DNA of 64,000 nt from Sphingopyxis fribergensis (lineage in GTDB: Bacteria; Pseudomonadota; Alphaproteobacteria; Sphingomonadales; Sphingomonadaceae), in contig NZ_CP009122.1 of assembly GCF_000803645.1 (NCBI RefSeq), positions 2,580,501 to 2,644,500 on the forward strand, read 5' to 3'. Position 1 is the stretch's first letter. Each line of letters starts with the position of its first letter. The notes beneath the pieces are model-generated. The model was not told where the DNA came from. It searched no databases and saw nothing but the letters and a program-made list of their open reading frames with translations. Positions 43,316 to 52,658 of this stretch are shown piece by piece. The position numbers and the translations under genes are program-made.

Positions 43316-43413
43316 AGTTGCACGGCCTTTATTGGGTCGCCCCTGCATCGCAAGACCGGCCCCGATGTTCAAACGCTTATTTTCACATGTCGCGAAGTTA
43401 ACCTTCGCCGTGC

Positions 43414-45375
43414 TCAGATGGCGACCTGACTGCCCAGTTCGACGACGCGATTGGTCGGCAGGCGGAAATATTCCATAGCGCTTTCCGAATTGCGCAGCAT
43501 CCACGCGAACAGCTTTTCGCGCCAGATCGGCATACCCGGCTTGCTCGCCGCGATCAGCGTTTGACGCGACAGGAAAAAGCTCGTTTCCAGCATCTTGAAC
43601 TCGCCGCCGCAGCTCGTGACGCGGGTCAGTGCCTCGGGCACGTCGATCGGCTGCATGAAGCCGTAGTTGAGGACCAGCCGGTGGAACCCCTGCCCCAGAT
43701 CCTCGAGCAGGCAGAATTTCTCCTCGGGGACGAAGGGCACGTCGGCGATCTTGATCGTCAGCAGGATGATCCGCGCGTGCAGCACCTTGTTGTGCTTGAG
43801 GTTGTGGAGCAGCGCGTGCGGCACGCCGTCGCTGCTCGACGTCATGAACACTGCGGTCCCGGGAACGCGCGTCGCGCTGTTCGCCGCCGATTTGACGAAC
43901 ACCGGGATCGGCATCGCGCCCTCGGCCATTTCCTGCTGCATCAGCTTGCGCCCGCGCGACCAGGTGGTGAGAAGCGTGAAGATGGTGAGGCCGATCGCCA
44001 GTGGCACCCACCCGCCGTCGGGCACCTTGATCAAATTCGCGCCGAAATAGGCGATGTCGACGATGAAGAAGATCGCAAGGAGCGGCAGCGCCTTCCACGC
44101 CGGCCATTTCCACAGCGTGAAGAGCACGACGCTGAGCAGGCAGGTGTCGATGAACATCGCCCCGGTCACCGCAATGCCATAGGCTGCGGCGAGGTTGCTC
44201 GACGATCCGAAGAAGAGGACGAGGATGATCACCATCACCATCAGCCCCCAATTGACCACCGGGATATAAATCTGCCCCGCCGCCGACGCGCTGGTGTGCT
44301 CGACGCGCAGCCGCGGCATAAAGCCCAATTGGATCGCCTGCTGGGTCAGCGAGAAGGCGCCCGAAATCACCGCCTGGCTCGCGATGATCGTCGCGAGGAT
44401 CGCGAGAATGACGACGGGCACCTGCCACGCCTCGGGCATCATCTGGAAAAAGGGGTCGGCGATCAGGTCGCCGCGCGGCCCCATGTCCGCCTCGAGCACC
44501 ATCGCGCCCTGCCCCATATAATTCAGCATCAGCGCGGGCAGTACGAAGGTCATCCAGCTCAGCCCGATCGGCCCGCGCCCGAAATGCCCCATGTCGGCAT
44601 AAAGCGCCTCGGCCCCGGTCACCGCGAGCACGACCGCGCCGAGCGCGATGAACGCCGTAAACCCATCGACGTAGAAGAAACGCAGCGCGTTCACCGGGTT
44701 CAGCGTTTCGATGACGATCCCCGGATGATCGACGATATGGATCATGCCGAGGATCGCGAGCATCGTGAAATAGGCGAGCATGATCGGCCCGAACAGCGCC
44801 CCGACCTTCGCCGTCCCGCGCGCCTGGATCGCGAACAGCCCGATCAGGATCGCGAGCGCGATCGGCACGATATAGGGCTCGAACCCCTTGTTGACATAGC
44901 TCAGCCCCTCGGTCGCCGAGAGCACCGACATCGCGGGGGTGATCATGCTGTCGCCATAGAAGAGCGCAGTCGCGAACACGCCGAGCAGGATGATCGGCCA
45001 CGTCCAGCGCTTCTCGCCCGACGAGCGGCTGATCAGCGCGAGCAGCGCCAGGCTGCCCCCCTCGCCCTTGTTGTCCGCCTTCATGATCGTCAGCACATAT
45101 TTGAACGTGACGACCAGCATCATCGACCAGAAGACGAGGCTCAGCACGCCATAGATGTGCAGCCTGTCGGCCTCGATCGGATGATGTCCCGCAAAAGTCT
45201 CGCGAAACGCGTAAAGCGGGCTGGTCCCGATGTCGCCGAACACGACGCCGATCGCGCCGACGGCGAGCTTCAGCCTGCCATCGCTGTGATGTCCGTGCCC
45301 GTAATGGGCCGTTTCGGCGGCAGCAGTCGCGACGCCCCCGGCGCCGCCTGCCGCCTGTTGCGACTCAACAGTCAT
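43414..45375 (-). CDS. kup: Low-affinity potassium uptake protein, KUP family
   Basis: 653 residues, with AAAGG upstream. About 12 membrane helices begin at [20 protein letters not shown], the KUP signature; [20 protein letters not shown] and the cytosolic C-terminal domain (about 480-653) are typical. It imports K+ driven by protons across the inner membrane. The N-terminal 35 residues are His/Ala/Gly-rich. It lies downstream of the ccm cluster on the same strand, with a 39-base gap from ccmI. Confidence 0.95.
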   Translation of the reverse strand: MTVESQQAAGGAGGVATAAAETAHYGHGHHSDGRLKLAVGAIGVVFGDIGTSPLYAFRETFAGHHPIEADRLHIYGVLSLVFWSMMLVVTFKYVLTIMKADNKGEGGSLALLALISRSSGEKRWTWPIILLGVFATALFYGDSMITPAMSVLSATEGLSYVNKGFEPYIVPIALAILIGLFAIQARGTAKVGALFGPIMLAYFTMLAILGMIHIVDHPGIVIETLNPVNALRFFYVDGFTAFIALGAVVLAVTGAEALYADMGHFGRGPIGLSWMTFVLPALMLNYMGQGAMVLEADMGPRGDLIADPFFQMMPEAWQVPVVILAILATIIASQAVISGAFSLTQQAIQLGFMPRLRVEHTSASAAGQIYIPVVNWGLMVMVIILVLFFGSSSNLAAAYGIAVTGAMFIDTCLLSVVLFTLWKWPAWKALPLLAIFFIVDIAYFGANLIKVPDGGWVPLAIGLTIFTLLTTWSRGRKLMQQEMAEGAMPIPVFVKSAANSATRVPGTAVFMTSSSDGVPHALLHNLKHNKVLHARIILLTIKIADVPFVPEEKFCLLEDLGQGFHRLVLNYGFMQPIDVPEALTRVTSCGGEFKMLETSFFLSRQTLIAASKPGMPIWREKLFAWMLRNSESAMEYFRLPTNRVVELGSQVAI

Positions 45376-45414
45376 GGCGGGCCTTTAGACGAGCCTGAGC
45401 CTTTGTAATAGGTT

Positions 45415-46080
45415 TCAATTTGGGACGTCCGCGGGCGGCACGTCGACCGGGGCTTCGGCGGGCAGCCCACGCGCGTCACGCAATCGCGCCAATCGCATTT
45501 CCAGATCGGGCCGCCACGGCGCATCGGCGGGACTGCGCGCGAGCAGCTGGCTCCACACCGCCTCGGCGCCCTTCAGGTCGCCGCCCTGCGCCAGCGCCAG
45601 CCCCGCGAAGAAAGGCGGTGCGGGATGCGTCGGATCGCGCTTCGCCGCCTCGTCGAAAGCCAGCGCCGCCGCGGGCGACATCGTTCCGCCGCCATGCTGC
45701 GCCAGCGCATTGCCCAGCCCGACCCACAGGTCGACATTGTCGGGATATCGCTCCAGCCCCTTTTCGAGCGTCTTTGCCGCGAGTTCGGTCTTGCCGGTGC
45801 GCGCGAAACCGTCGGACATGCCGAGCCATTGCGCCGCGGGGCCGAAGCGTTCGGACATGCCCTGCCGTTGGTCGGTCAGCGCTTTGCCGAAATTCTCGGG
45901 CTCCTCGATCGTAGCGACCGGCTTGCCGGGCAGCGACGGATGGCCCTGCAACGCATAGCCCGCCAGCCCCAGCATCACCGCCGCTCCCGCCAGCGGCCGC
46001 GCCGCGGCGGGCAGCTTGCCGAGCCAGAAGATGCCGCCGATCGTCAGCAGCGCGGCGAGCAGGACCCACAGCCAGATCAT
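45415..46080 (-). CDS. ccmI: Cytochrome c biogenesis TPR protein, CcmI/CycH-like
   Basis: 221 residues. Two N-terminal membrane helices (MIWLWVLLAALLTIGGIFWL; AAVMLGLAGYALQG) are followed by a periplasmic TPR domain (AAQWLGMSDGFARTGKTELA; YPDNVDLWVGLGNALAQHGG). CcmI chaperones apocytochrome c to the haem ligation complex. The start overlaps the ccmH stop by four bases (ATGA). It is shorter than two-domain CcmI proteins. Confidence 0.85.
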   Translation of the reverse strand: MIWLWVLLAALLTIGGIFWLGKLPAAARPLAGAAVMLGLAGYALQGHPSLPGKPVATIEEPENFGKALTDQRQGMSERFGPAAQWLGMSDGFARTGKTELAAKTLEKGLERYPDNVDLWVGLGNALAQHGGGTMSPAAALAFDEAAKRDPTHPAPPFFAGLALAQGGDLKGAEAVWSQLLARSPADAPWRPDLEMRLARLRDARGLPAEAPVDVPPADVPN

Positions 46081-46550
46081 GCCGCCTCCTCCTCGTCATC
46101 ACGCGCCCCGCGGCGGAAACGGCCAAAGGCCAGCCACCCGCCGAGCGCGAGGAAGAGCAAAGGCCCGAGCCAGAGCAACGCCGTGGCACCATCGAACGGC
46201 GGGTCATAGCTGACCCAGTTCCCGTAACGCGCGACGAGCCATGTCTTGATTTCGGCCGGACTTTCCCCCGCCGCGATCTTGCTGCGCACCTCGTGCCGCA
46301 TATCGCCCGCGAGCGGCGCATCGCTGTCCGCAATCGACTGCCCCTGACAGACGAGGCAGCGCAGTTCCTCCATCAGCGCCTTTGCCTTCGCTTCCTGCGC
46401 CGGATCCCGTAGCTGCTGATAGGCGTAAGGCGCGGGCGGCAGGCGATCCTGCGCGGCGGCGGGCGGTGCGAGGCCAAGGAAAAGGATGGCGAGCCCAAAA
46501 AACCACGTGCCCCTGCCAAGGCACGGGCCCATCTCCGGTCGGCGGGCCAT
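46077..46550 (-). CDS. ccmH: Cytochrome c biogenesis thiol-reductase CcmH
   Basis: 157 residues from the ATG at 46550; a GTG overlapping the dsbE stop would read through a hairpin and is less likely. A signal peptide is followed by the CcmH redox motif LRCLVCQGQSIADSDAPLA, and a C-terminal membrane helix (ALLWLGPLLFLALGGWLAFG). It reduces the apocytochrome CxxCH disulfide in the periplasm. No strong Shine-Dalgarno is seen at either start. Confidence 0.92.
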   Translation of the reverse strand: MARRPEMGPCLGRGTWFFGLAILFLGLAPPAAAQDRLPPAPYAYQQLRDPAQEAKAKALMEELRCLVCQGQSIADSDAPLAGDMRHEVRSKIAAGESPAEIKTWLVARYGNWVSYDPPFDGATALLWLGPLLFLALGGWLAFGRFRRGARDDEEEAA

Positions 46551-46596
46551 GGAACGGCCATAGGCTCGGAATCGCACGGGCAGATGAAGGGCCCCT

Positions 46597-46618
46597 GCCT
46601 TCGCAGGGGCGCGGCGGC
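46597..46618. repeat. Short hairpin between dsbE and ccmH
   Basis: GCCCCTGC-GAAG-GCAGGGGC-type stem (CCCTGCCTTCGCAGGGG on the plus strand) directly after the dsbE stop. It probably causes the spacing that breaks the otherwise overlapping ccm gene chain. Confidence 0.5.
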
Positions 46619-46633
46619 TTTGAAACAGGGGAC

Positions 46634-47164
46634 TCACTTCATTGCCTCGAGCTTGGCGACAATCTCGGGCACCTGATCCGCCAGGATCACGCCCTGAATC
46701 TGCTCGCGGATAATCCCCTTGCCGTCGATCAGGAACGTCTCCGGCACGCCCGACGACCCCAGCGCGATCTGGACGCTGCTCTGCATGTCCGATCCGATGC
46801 GGTCGAACGGATTGCCATATTCGCGCAGGAACATCGCGACATCGTCGGGCCGGTCGCGGATTGCGATGCCGTCGATCGGCACGCCCGCGGCCTTCAGCGC
46901 CTCGAGTTGCGGCGCCTCGGCACGGCACGGGATGCACCAGCTCGCAAAGACATTGACCAGCCGCGGCCGGCCGTCGGCGAGCTGACTGCTCTTCAAGCCC
47001 TCAACGCCGGCGGTTGCCGGCGGCAAGTCGAAGAGCGGCATCGGCTTGTTGATCCACTGCGACTGGATCAGCGTCTCGGCGGGTGTCACCAGCCGATAGA
47101 CAAAGGCGCCGAACAGCAATCCCATGATCGCCAGCGGCACAAACAGGACCCAGCGGTTCTTCAT
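46634..47164 (-). CDS. dsbE: Thiol:disulfide interchange protein DsbE/CcmG
   Basis: 176 residues (also ccmG). An N-terminal membrane anchor (RWVLFVPLAIMGLLFGAFVY) is followed by a periplasmic thioredoxin fold with WCIPCRAEAPQLEAL as the WCxxC active site and the cis-Pro loop SSGVPETFLID. It reduces CcmH/apocytochrome in haem attachment. The ATG overlaps the ccmF stop by four bases. Confidence 0.95.
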   Translation of the reverse strand: MKNRWVLFVPLAIMGLLFGAFVYRLVTPAETLIQSQWINKPMPLFDLPPATAGVEGLKSSQLADGRPRLVNVFASWCIPCRAEAPQLEALKAAGVPIDGIAIRDRPDDVAMFLREYGNPFDRIGSDMQSSVQIALGSSGVPETFLIDGKGIIREQIQGVILADQVPEIVAKLEAMK

Positions 47165-49131
47165 GGCGCGAAACGCTCCTGCGATTTGCGGCTGCGTCGC
47201 GCGCGCCAGATGTTCGGCAATTGGGCGCGGCCCAGCAGCGACAGAGATGCGCCCACCGCGATCAGCGCGCCGCCCAGCCATATCCACCATACCAGCGGCT
47301 TCCACCACAGCCGGATCTGATAGCGGCCGGCGCTGCCATCCTCGTTTGCTACCGGCTGTCCCAGCACGGCATAGAGCTGCCCGCCCGGCCGCGTCAGCAG
47401 CGCTGCCTCGTTGGTCTCAACCGGCGCACTGCCCATAAGGCCGGGAAACGTGCGGGCTTCCGGCCGCATGGTGAAGCTGCTGTCCGACGATGTCGTCGCA
47501 ACCAGCGTGCCTTCGATCGCAGTATAATTCGGCCCCGCCACCGGCCTCACACCCACGAACTTCACCGCAAAATCGCCGATCTTGATTATCTCGCCGGGTG
47601 CGGCTGCAACCAACCGCTCCTTGATGAAGGCGCTTTCCGCCCCCATCCCGGCGAGGCAGACCGCTACGCCGAAATGCGCGACCACCATGCCCCAGGTCGG
47701 GAGCGGCGTGCGGCGCAGGTTACGGCCCCACAAGGGCGCAAGGCTGGCGACCGCGACGACGCCCGCGACGGTCATGCCCAAGAGCGGCAATATGCCGACC
47801 TTGCCGCCGAACAGAATCAGCGCGAACAGCACCGCCGCCCCGGCAAAAATCGCCAGCGGCAACCGCGACCACAGCCGCTTCCCGTCATCCTTGCGCCAGC
47901 TCAAGAGCGGCCCGGCGACCATCACAAGGCAGAGGATCAGCGCGAGCGGCCCCGCGACCTTGTTATAATAGGGCGGCCCGACCGAAATCTTCTCCCCCAT
48001 TGCCTCGGCGACGATCGGATAGAGCGTGCCGAGCAGCACGAGCGCAAGGATCGTCGTCAGCAGCAGATTGTTGATGACGAGCGAACCTTCGCGGCTCAGC
48101 AGCGCGAATTTTTTGCCCTCCGCCACGCTCCCCGCACGCAAGGCGAACAGGGTCAAGGCGCCGCCGATATAGATCGCCATCAGCGCGAGCAGGAAGGTCC
48201 CGCGTTCGGGATCGACAGCAAAGCTGTGCACGCTGGTGAGCAGCCCCGACCGCACGATGAAGGTGCCGACCATCGACATCGAAAAGCCGATCACCGCCAG
48301 CATCACCGTCCACGCGCGCAAGGCGTTGCGCGTCGCCGTCACCGCCACTGAATGGAGCAAGGCTGCACCCGCAAGCCACGGAACGAGCGAGACATTCTCG
48401 ACCGGGTCCCAGAACCACCAGCCGCCCCAGCCAAGCTCATAATAAGCCCAGTAACTGCCAGCAGTGATACCGAGCGTCAGGAAAATCCAGCTGCCGAGCA
48501 CCCACGGCCGCATCGCGCGGGCGAACGCAGGTCCGATCTCGCGCGTGATCAGCGCGCCGACGGCAAAGCTGAACGCGACCGAGAGGCCGACATAGCCGAC
48601 GTAAAGCGTCGGCGGATGGAAGGCGAGCCCGATGTCCTGCAGCAGCGGGTTCAGCCCCTGCCCGTCGGGCGGCGCCACCGGCAACCGCTTGAACGGGTTC
48701 GACGAGAAGAGAAGAAACGCGAAAAAGCCGAGGCTCAGCGCCGCTTGCGCCGCCAGCGTCGCGACCAGCGTATCTTCGCGCAGCCGCTTCTCGAAAATCG
48801 CGATCAGCCCGCCCGACAAGGACAGGATCATCAGCCACAGCAGCATCGACCCTTCGTGATTGCCCCACGCCCCCGCGACCTTGAAGATCATCGGCTTCAA
48901 GCTGTTGCTGTTGCGCGCAACCAGCTCGACCGACATGTCGGACCGCACGAACAGCGCGATCAGCAGGCCGAATGCGGCGGCGGTCAGCACACCCTGCGCC
49001 ACGCTTGCCGGGCGAACGAGCGCTGCCAGATCCTTGGACCCGCCGCGAAGGAACAAGGTGCCCGCGACGAGCGACAGGCACGCGAGCGCGGCCGCGATCC
49101 ACAGCAGTGCGAGGCCCAGTTCGGCGATCAT
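47161..49131 (-). CDS. ccmF: Haem lyase subunit CcmF
   Basis: 656 residues, full length, polytopic. The WWD haem-handling motif is GWGGWWFWDPVENVSLVPWL, and WGNHEGSMLLW is also conserved. With CcmH/I it attaches haem to apocytochrome c at the outer face of the inner membrane. The Shine-Dalgarno is weak (GAGAT). A 142-base gap with a palindrome pair separates it from ccmE. Confidence 0.96.
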   Translation of the reverse strand: MIAELGLALLWIAAALACLSLVAGTLFLRGGSKDLAALVRPASVAQGVLTAAAFGLLIALFVRSDMSVELVARNSNSLKPMIFKVAGAWGNHEGSMLLWLMILSLSGGLIAIFEKRLREDTLVATLAAQAALSLGFFAFLLFSSNPFKRLPVAPPDGQGLNPLLQDIGLAFHPPTLYVGYVGLSVAFSFAVGALITREIGPAFARAMRPWVLGSWIFLTLGITAGSYWAYYELGWGGWWFWDPVENVSLVPWLAGAALLHSVAVTATRNALRAWTVMLAVIGFSMSMVGTFIVRSGLLTSVHSFAVDPERGTFLLALMAIYIGGALTLFALRAGSVAEGKKFALLSREGSLVINNLLLTTILALVLLGTLYPIVAEAMGEKISVGPPYYNKVAGPLALILCLVMVAGPLLSWRKDDGKRLWSRLPLAIFAGAAVLFALILFGGKVGILPLLGMTVAGVVAVASLAPLWGRNLRRTPLPTWGMVVAHFGVAVCLAGMGAESAFIKERLVAAAPGEIIKIGDFAVKFVGVRPVAGPNYTAIEGTLVATTSSDSSFTMRPEARTFPGLMGSAPVETNEAALLTRPGGQLYAVLGQPVANEDGSAGRYQIRLWWKPLVWWIWLGGALIAVGASLSLLGRAQLPNIWRARRSRKSQERFAP

Positions 49132-49178
49132 GCAAAAATCTCGAGCGTATCGCGGCTCTTCGCCGTCTCCACCTTTTT

Positions 49179-49257
49179 CGTCACCCCGGCGAAGGCCGGG
49201 GTCTCACCCTCCGCTTTCATACGCACCGGCGAGATCCCGGCCTTCGCCGGGATGACG
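49179..49257. repeat. Opposed palindrome pair, CCCCGGCGAAGGCCGGGG type
   Basis: CGTCACCCCGGC-GAAG-GCCGGGGT at the left and ATCCCGGC-CTTC-GCCGGGATGACG at the right, in the ccmE-ccmF gap. Same layout as the GCGAAAGC family but with a different stem. Confidence 0.75.
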
Positions 49258-49273
49258 ATGAAAGAGGGATGCC

Positions 49274-49708
49274 TCACGCCTTCGGCGCCTTCATATTCTT
49301 CGGCATATCGCCCATCTGCGGCGGCATATAGCGCTCGTCATGCTTGGCAAGGATGCGGTCGGCGACGAAAGTCCCGTCGGCGCGCATCCGGCCGTCGGCG
49401 ACCATGCCGCTCTCCTCGCCGAACAGGTCGGGGACGATGCCCTTATATTCAACCGGCACCGACGCCTTGCCATCGGTCGCGACGAACCGGATCGTCAGCC
49501 CATCGGCCTGCCGGGCGATACTGCCCTTTGCGACCATGCCGCCAAGCCGCATCGCTTCGCCGACCGCGGCCTTGCCGCCCTCGATCTCGACCGGCGTGCG
49601 GAAATAGGCCGCCTCGTCGCGCAGCGCGCTTGCCGCGAGCACGCCTGCACCCGCAACGCCGCACAGCGCGACCAGCGCCAGAATCAGCCGTTGATGCTTG
49701 GCCTTCAC
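49274..49708 (-). CDS. ccmE: Haem chaperone CcmE
   Basis: 144 residues from a GTG that overlaps the ccmD stop (GTGA). A single N-terminal membrane helix (LILALVALCGVAGAGVLAAS) is followed by an OB-fold periplasmic domain with the haem-attachment histidine in LAKHDERYMPP and VPVEYKGIVPDLFGEESGMV. It carries haem from CcmC to CcmF. Confidence 0.95.
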   Translation of the reverse strand: MKAKHQRLILALVALCGVAGAGVLAASALRDEAAYFRTPVEIEGGKAAVGEAMRLGGMVAKGSIARQADGLTIRFVATDGKASVPVEYKGIVPDLFGEESGMVADGRMRADGTFVADRILAKHDERYMPPQMGDMPKNMKAPKA

Positions 49709-49860
49709 TTGCGGTCCTTCCGCAGCGCGTCGCTGCGCCTCTCGGCCTTTTTCATCGCATGCCAGCTATACCATAGCACCGCCCCGGTCAGTACGACCGT
49801 CAGCCCATAGGCCGCGGCGACAAACGCCCATTGCCCGCCCCCGCTGATTACCCCCGTCAC
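49705..49860 (-). CDS. ccmD: Haem exporter small subunit CcmD
   Basis: 51 residues from GTG 49860, a gene short enough to be missed. VTGVISGGGQWAFVAAAYGL is followed by TVVLTGAVLWYSWHAMKKAE and a basic tail: one membrane helix then a charged cytoplasmic end, as in CcmD. It stabilises the CcmABCD/CcmE complex. It starts three bases after the ccmC stop and overlaps ccmE by four. Confidence 0.88.
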   Translation of the reverse strand: MTGVISGGGQWAFVAAAYGLTVVLTGAVLWYSWHAMKKAERRSDALRKDRK

Positions 49861-49863
49861 GCG

Positions 49864-50598
49864 CTAAATCCCCTCGTCGTCCGCGAGCCGTCGCAATCGC
49901 GCCGCAACGCGGTTGTCGGCAATGATCCGCCGCATCCGCATCAATACGATCGCACCGAATAGCAAAGAAAAGCCGAACACGGTCAAGCCCAATGGCCACA
50001 AGAGCGCCCCGTCGATGCTCGATCCGCCCAGCGTGATGCTCGGCCCTTGGTGCAGGCTGTTCCACCACACGACGCTCCTGTTGATGATCGGAATATTGAT
50101 CGCCCCGACCAACGCATAGACCGCCGCGCCCCGCGACAGCGAGCCGCCTTGCCTTTGCCCGTCGTCGCCGCTCGTCAGCGCAATAAAGCCTGCATAGAGA
50201 AAGAGGAGAATGAGCATCGAGGTCATCCGCCCGTCCCATTCCCACCAGGTCCCCCAGGTCGGGCGGCCCCAGATCGATCCGGTCGCAAGGCACAGCGCGG
50301 TAAACAGCATCCCCGGCACCGCGATCGCGCGCGCCGCGATGCCCGACAACGGATGCCGCCACACCAGCTGCACCAACCCGGCGATCGCCAGTGACGTCCA
50401 GCCTCCCATGCCGAGCCACGCCGAAGGGACATGCACATAGAGAATGCGCGCGGTCTCGCCTTGCTTGTAATCCCCCGGTACCATCGCGAGCCCGGCCCAG
50501 CCGCCAGCGAGAACGAGCAACAGCCCAACGCCCAGCAGCCACGGTGTCAGCGGCTTGGCAATCGCAAGAAAGCGCGTGGGATTAGCGTAAGCGTGCAT
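49864..50598 (-). CDS. ccmC: Haem exporter subunit CcmC
   Basis: 244 residues, six membrane helices. The tryptophan-rich haem-binding loop WGTWWEWDGRMTSMLILLFL and LYVHVPSAWLGMGGW match CcmC, which loads haem onto CcmE. It is the first ccm gene here; ccmA and ccmB are not in the window. Confidence 0.95.
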   Translation of the reverse strand: MHAYANPTRFLAIAKPLTPWLLGVGLLLVLAGGWAGLAMVPGDYKQGETARILYVHVPSAWLGMGGWTSLAIAGLVQLVWRHPLSGIAARAIAVPGMLFTALCLATGSIWGRPTWGTWWEWDGRMTSMLILLFLYAGFIALTSGDDGQRQGGSLSRGAAVYALVGAINIPIINRSVVWWNSLHQGPSITLGGSSIDGALLWPLGLTVFGFSLLFGAIVLMRMRRIIADNRVAARLRRLADDEGI

Positions 50599-50709
50599 CG
50601 GGTCGCGTCGTCCTTAGGCGAGCCGGAGAAAGCGGTCCAGCAATTTGCCCGGTGCCCGCATCGGCGGATGACCGGCTTCGACCAGAAGTTGCCGTCCCAC
50701 TTGCTACTT

Positions 50710-50781
50710 CGTCATTCTCGCGAAAGCGGGGACCCAGCGAGCTGACGTCGCAACTGGGTTCCCGCTTTCGCGGGGATGACG
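50710..50781. repeat. Opposed palindrome pair upstream of ccmC
   Basis: 72-base copy of the 10881 architecture, with CCCAGCGAGCTGACGTCGCAACTGGG as its centre. It lies between the ccmC start and the DUF454 gene. Confidence 0.78.
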
Positions 50782-50822
50782 AAATTGGAGATGTACGCTC
50801 ACCACCCCAAATCCGACGAAAC

Positions 50823-51176
50823 TCAACCCTCCGGCCGCGTCCATATCCAGCTCCCGGTGACGGCGGCAGCAATCACCGGGATCATCAGCCAGGGCCAGGG
50901 CGCAAAGATCGCGGCAAGCATGATACTGAAGGCAAAGGCGGCCGTCGCGGCGATCTTGCCCTTTCGGCTGATCGCCCCCTTCTCGCGCCACGCGGCGATA
51001 TGACGCCCGAAATGCGGGTGCGTCAGCAGCCAAGTCTCGAGCCGCGGCGACGATCGCGCAAAGCAAAAGGCCGCCAGGATCACGAACGGCACCGTGGGCA
51101 GCAGCGGCAGGAAAGCGCCGATCGCGCCAAGCCCCAACGATGCCCAGCCCGCGATCAGATAGAAATGCCGTTTCAT
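50823..51176 (-). CDS. YbaN-like DUF454 inner-membrane protein
   Basis: 117 residues. The sequence LIAGWASLGLGAIGAFLPLL, PTVPFVILAAFCFARSSPRL and WLLTHPHFGRHIAAWREKGA matches the DUF454/YbaN family exactly in layout, with a membrane hairpin at each end. Function unknown. Confidence 0.9.
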   Translation of the reverse strand: MKRHFYLIAGWASLGLGAIGAFLPLLPTVPFVILAAFCFARSSPRLETWLLTHPHFGRHIAAWREKGAISRKGKIAATAAFAFSIMLAAIFAPWPWLMIPVIAAAVTGSWIWTRPEG

Positions 51177-51218
51177 CGGGAATGAGGCTTAGCGAATTCC
51201 AAGCTCGGCGCTAGCCCC

Positions 51219-51310
51219 TACCCCGTTCCCCGGCGAAGTCCGGGGTCCAGAGCGTTTGAGAGCCAGCATTGAGTTAGACCGCTCTGCGCCCCGGCCTTCG
51301 CCGGGGCGCA
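51219..51310. repeat. Opposed palindrome pair, GTTCCCCGGCGAAG type
   Basis: TTCCCCGGCGAAGTCCGGGGTCCAGAG at the left and CTGCGCCCCGGCCTTCGCCGGGGCG at the right, the 49179-type family, just after the leucine-dehydrogenase stop. Confidence 0.65.
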
Positions 51311-51318
51311 GCTGGAGC

Positions 51319-52368
51319 TCAACCCCGCCCGATCAGCTTCTGCGCCATCCGATCGGCAACCGACGAAGCGGGCGTGCCACTCGCCTTGCTTTCGGCCCAG
51401 ATTTCCGCAAGCCGGCCGGGGATCAGGTGGATGCGGCTCTCGACTTCTTCGCGGCTGCCCTGTCCCAGATATTCGAGCGCGACGTTGATGATGCCGCCCG
51501 CGTTGATCACATAATCGGGGGCATAGACGATGCCGCGATCGTGGATACGCTGGCCGTCGAGTGCGGTCGCCAGCTGGTTGTTCGCGCCGCCCGCGACGAT
51601 CGGCACGCGCAGCTTTTCGATGCTCGCCTCGGTCAGGATCGCGCCCAGCGCATTGGGGCTCAGCACGTCGGCCTCGACCTCCATGATCGCCGCCGAATCG
51701 GCGAGTTCGGCTCCGAGCTCGTCGGCCAGCTGCTTCGCGCGCGCCAGATTGACATCGGCGAGCGTCAGCTTCGCGCCCTCGGCCGCCAGCCGCCGCGCAA
51801 CGCCGCCACCGACGCTGCCGACTCCCTGAATCGCGATCCGCACATCCTTCGCGCTGTCGGTGTTCAGCCCCTCGCGAATCGCCGCCTTGATCCCGAGATA
51901 GACGCCCAGCGCGGTCAGCGGGCCGGGATCGCCGCCCGCCTCGCCGCTCGCCACGGGCAGGCCGCTGACATGCTTCGTGTGCTGCGAGATCTGGACCATG
52001 TCGGCGTCGGTGATGCCGACATCCTCGGCGGTCACATAGGCGCCGCCAAGCGATTCGACCGCGCGGCCGAACGCCGCGAGCAATTCGGGGGTCTTCGCGG
52101 CGCCCTCGTCAGCGAGAATCACGCCCTTGCCGCCGCCCATCGGCAGCCCCGCCATCGCATTTTTATAGCTCATGCCGCGCGACAGGCGCAGCGCATCGGT
52201 GATCGCCGCCGCGCGCTGCGGGTAATGCCAGTAACGCACGCCACCGGCGCCGGGGCCGAGGTGGGTCGAGTGGACGGCGATTACCGCCGTCAGCCCGCTG
52301 GCGCGATCGCGGAACATGTGAACATGTTCATGATCGTCGAAATCGGCGAAATCCCAGACTGCGGACAT
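51319..52368 (-). CDS. Glu/Leu/Phe/Val dehydrogenase, leucine-dehydrogenase-like
   Basis: 349 residues; the ATG at 52368 has GATGGAG 4 bases upstream, and ATG 52377 is less well placed. HSTHLGPGAGGVRYWHYP and LPMGGGKGVILAD carry the substrate-binding Lys region, and the Rossmann motif is IQGVGSVGGGVARRLA. The short length and lack of a Glu-specific loop suggest a branched-chain amino acid substrate. NAD-dependent oxidative deamination of Leu/Val/Ile is likely. Confidence 0.9.
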   Translation of the reverse strand: MSAVWDFADFDDHEHVHMFRDRASGLTAVIAVHSTHLGPGAGGVRYWHYPQRAAAITDALRLSRGMSYKNAMAGLPMGGGKGVILADEGAAKTPELLAAFGRAVESLGGAYVTAEDVGITDADMVQISQHTKHVSGLPVASGEAGGDPGPLTALGVYLGIKAAIREGLNTDSAKDVRIAIQGVGSVGGGVARRLAAEGAKLTLADVNLARAKQLADELGAELADSAAIMEVEADVLSPNALGAILTEASIEKLRVPIVAGGANNQLATALDGQRIHDRGIVYAPDYVINAGGIINVALEYLGQGSREEVESRIHLIPGRLAEIWAESKASGTPASSVADRMAQKLIGRG

Positions 52369-52467
52369 TGGCTCCATCCTCGCATAAGAAAATTACGTAA
52401 GGGCGCAATAATGCAACGGACGCCACGAGTCATCCCAAAAGCGCTTGTGCGCGATGATCATAGAAAA

Positions 52468-52544
52468 TGGGGCGACCAACGGGGCTCGAACCCGCGACCT
52501 CCGGTACCACAAACCGGCGCTCTAACCAACTGAGCTATGGTCGC
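52468..52544 (-). tRNA. tRNA-His (anticodon GTG)
   Basis: The minus strand folds as a complete cloverleaf: acceptor GCGACCA/TGGTCGC, D-arm AGCTCAGTTGGTTAGAGC, anticodon loop TTGTGGT within CCGGT/ACCGG, T-arm GCGGG-TTCGAGC-CCCGT, then C73 and an encoded CCA. A G at -1 opposite C73, the histidine tRNA hallmark, lies at the 5' boundary. Confidence 0.96.
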
Positions 52545-52658
52545 CACATAAGCGAAGAGCGGCGCACGAAGCACCCTCGACAGCGCGCGGCGAATAGGCG
52601 CGCATCCCCCCGCTCGTCAAGCATTGTTCGCACGCGCTTCCCTGCTAAAAAGCGCGCC

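Noticed and set aside
42470..45001. An 843-codon open frame on the minus strand
   Set aside because: The upstream two thirds is an out-of-frame shadow of kup. Only the segment from about 43315 down shows ordinary protein sequence.
43561..45408. A 615-codon plus-strand frame opposite kup
   Set aside because: Low-complexity basic antisense product; kup on the other strand is complete and conserved.
49766..50542. Alternative frame over ccmC
   Set aside because: Frame-shadow of ccmC; the ccmC frame carries the haem-binding WWEWD motif and membrane helices.
52312..52332. GAACATG-TGAA-CATGTTC palindrome
   Set aside because: It encodes the HEHVHMF segment of the leucine-dehydrogenase-like protein, so codon constraints explain it.
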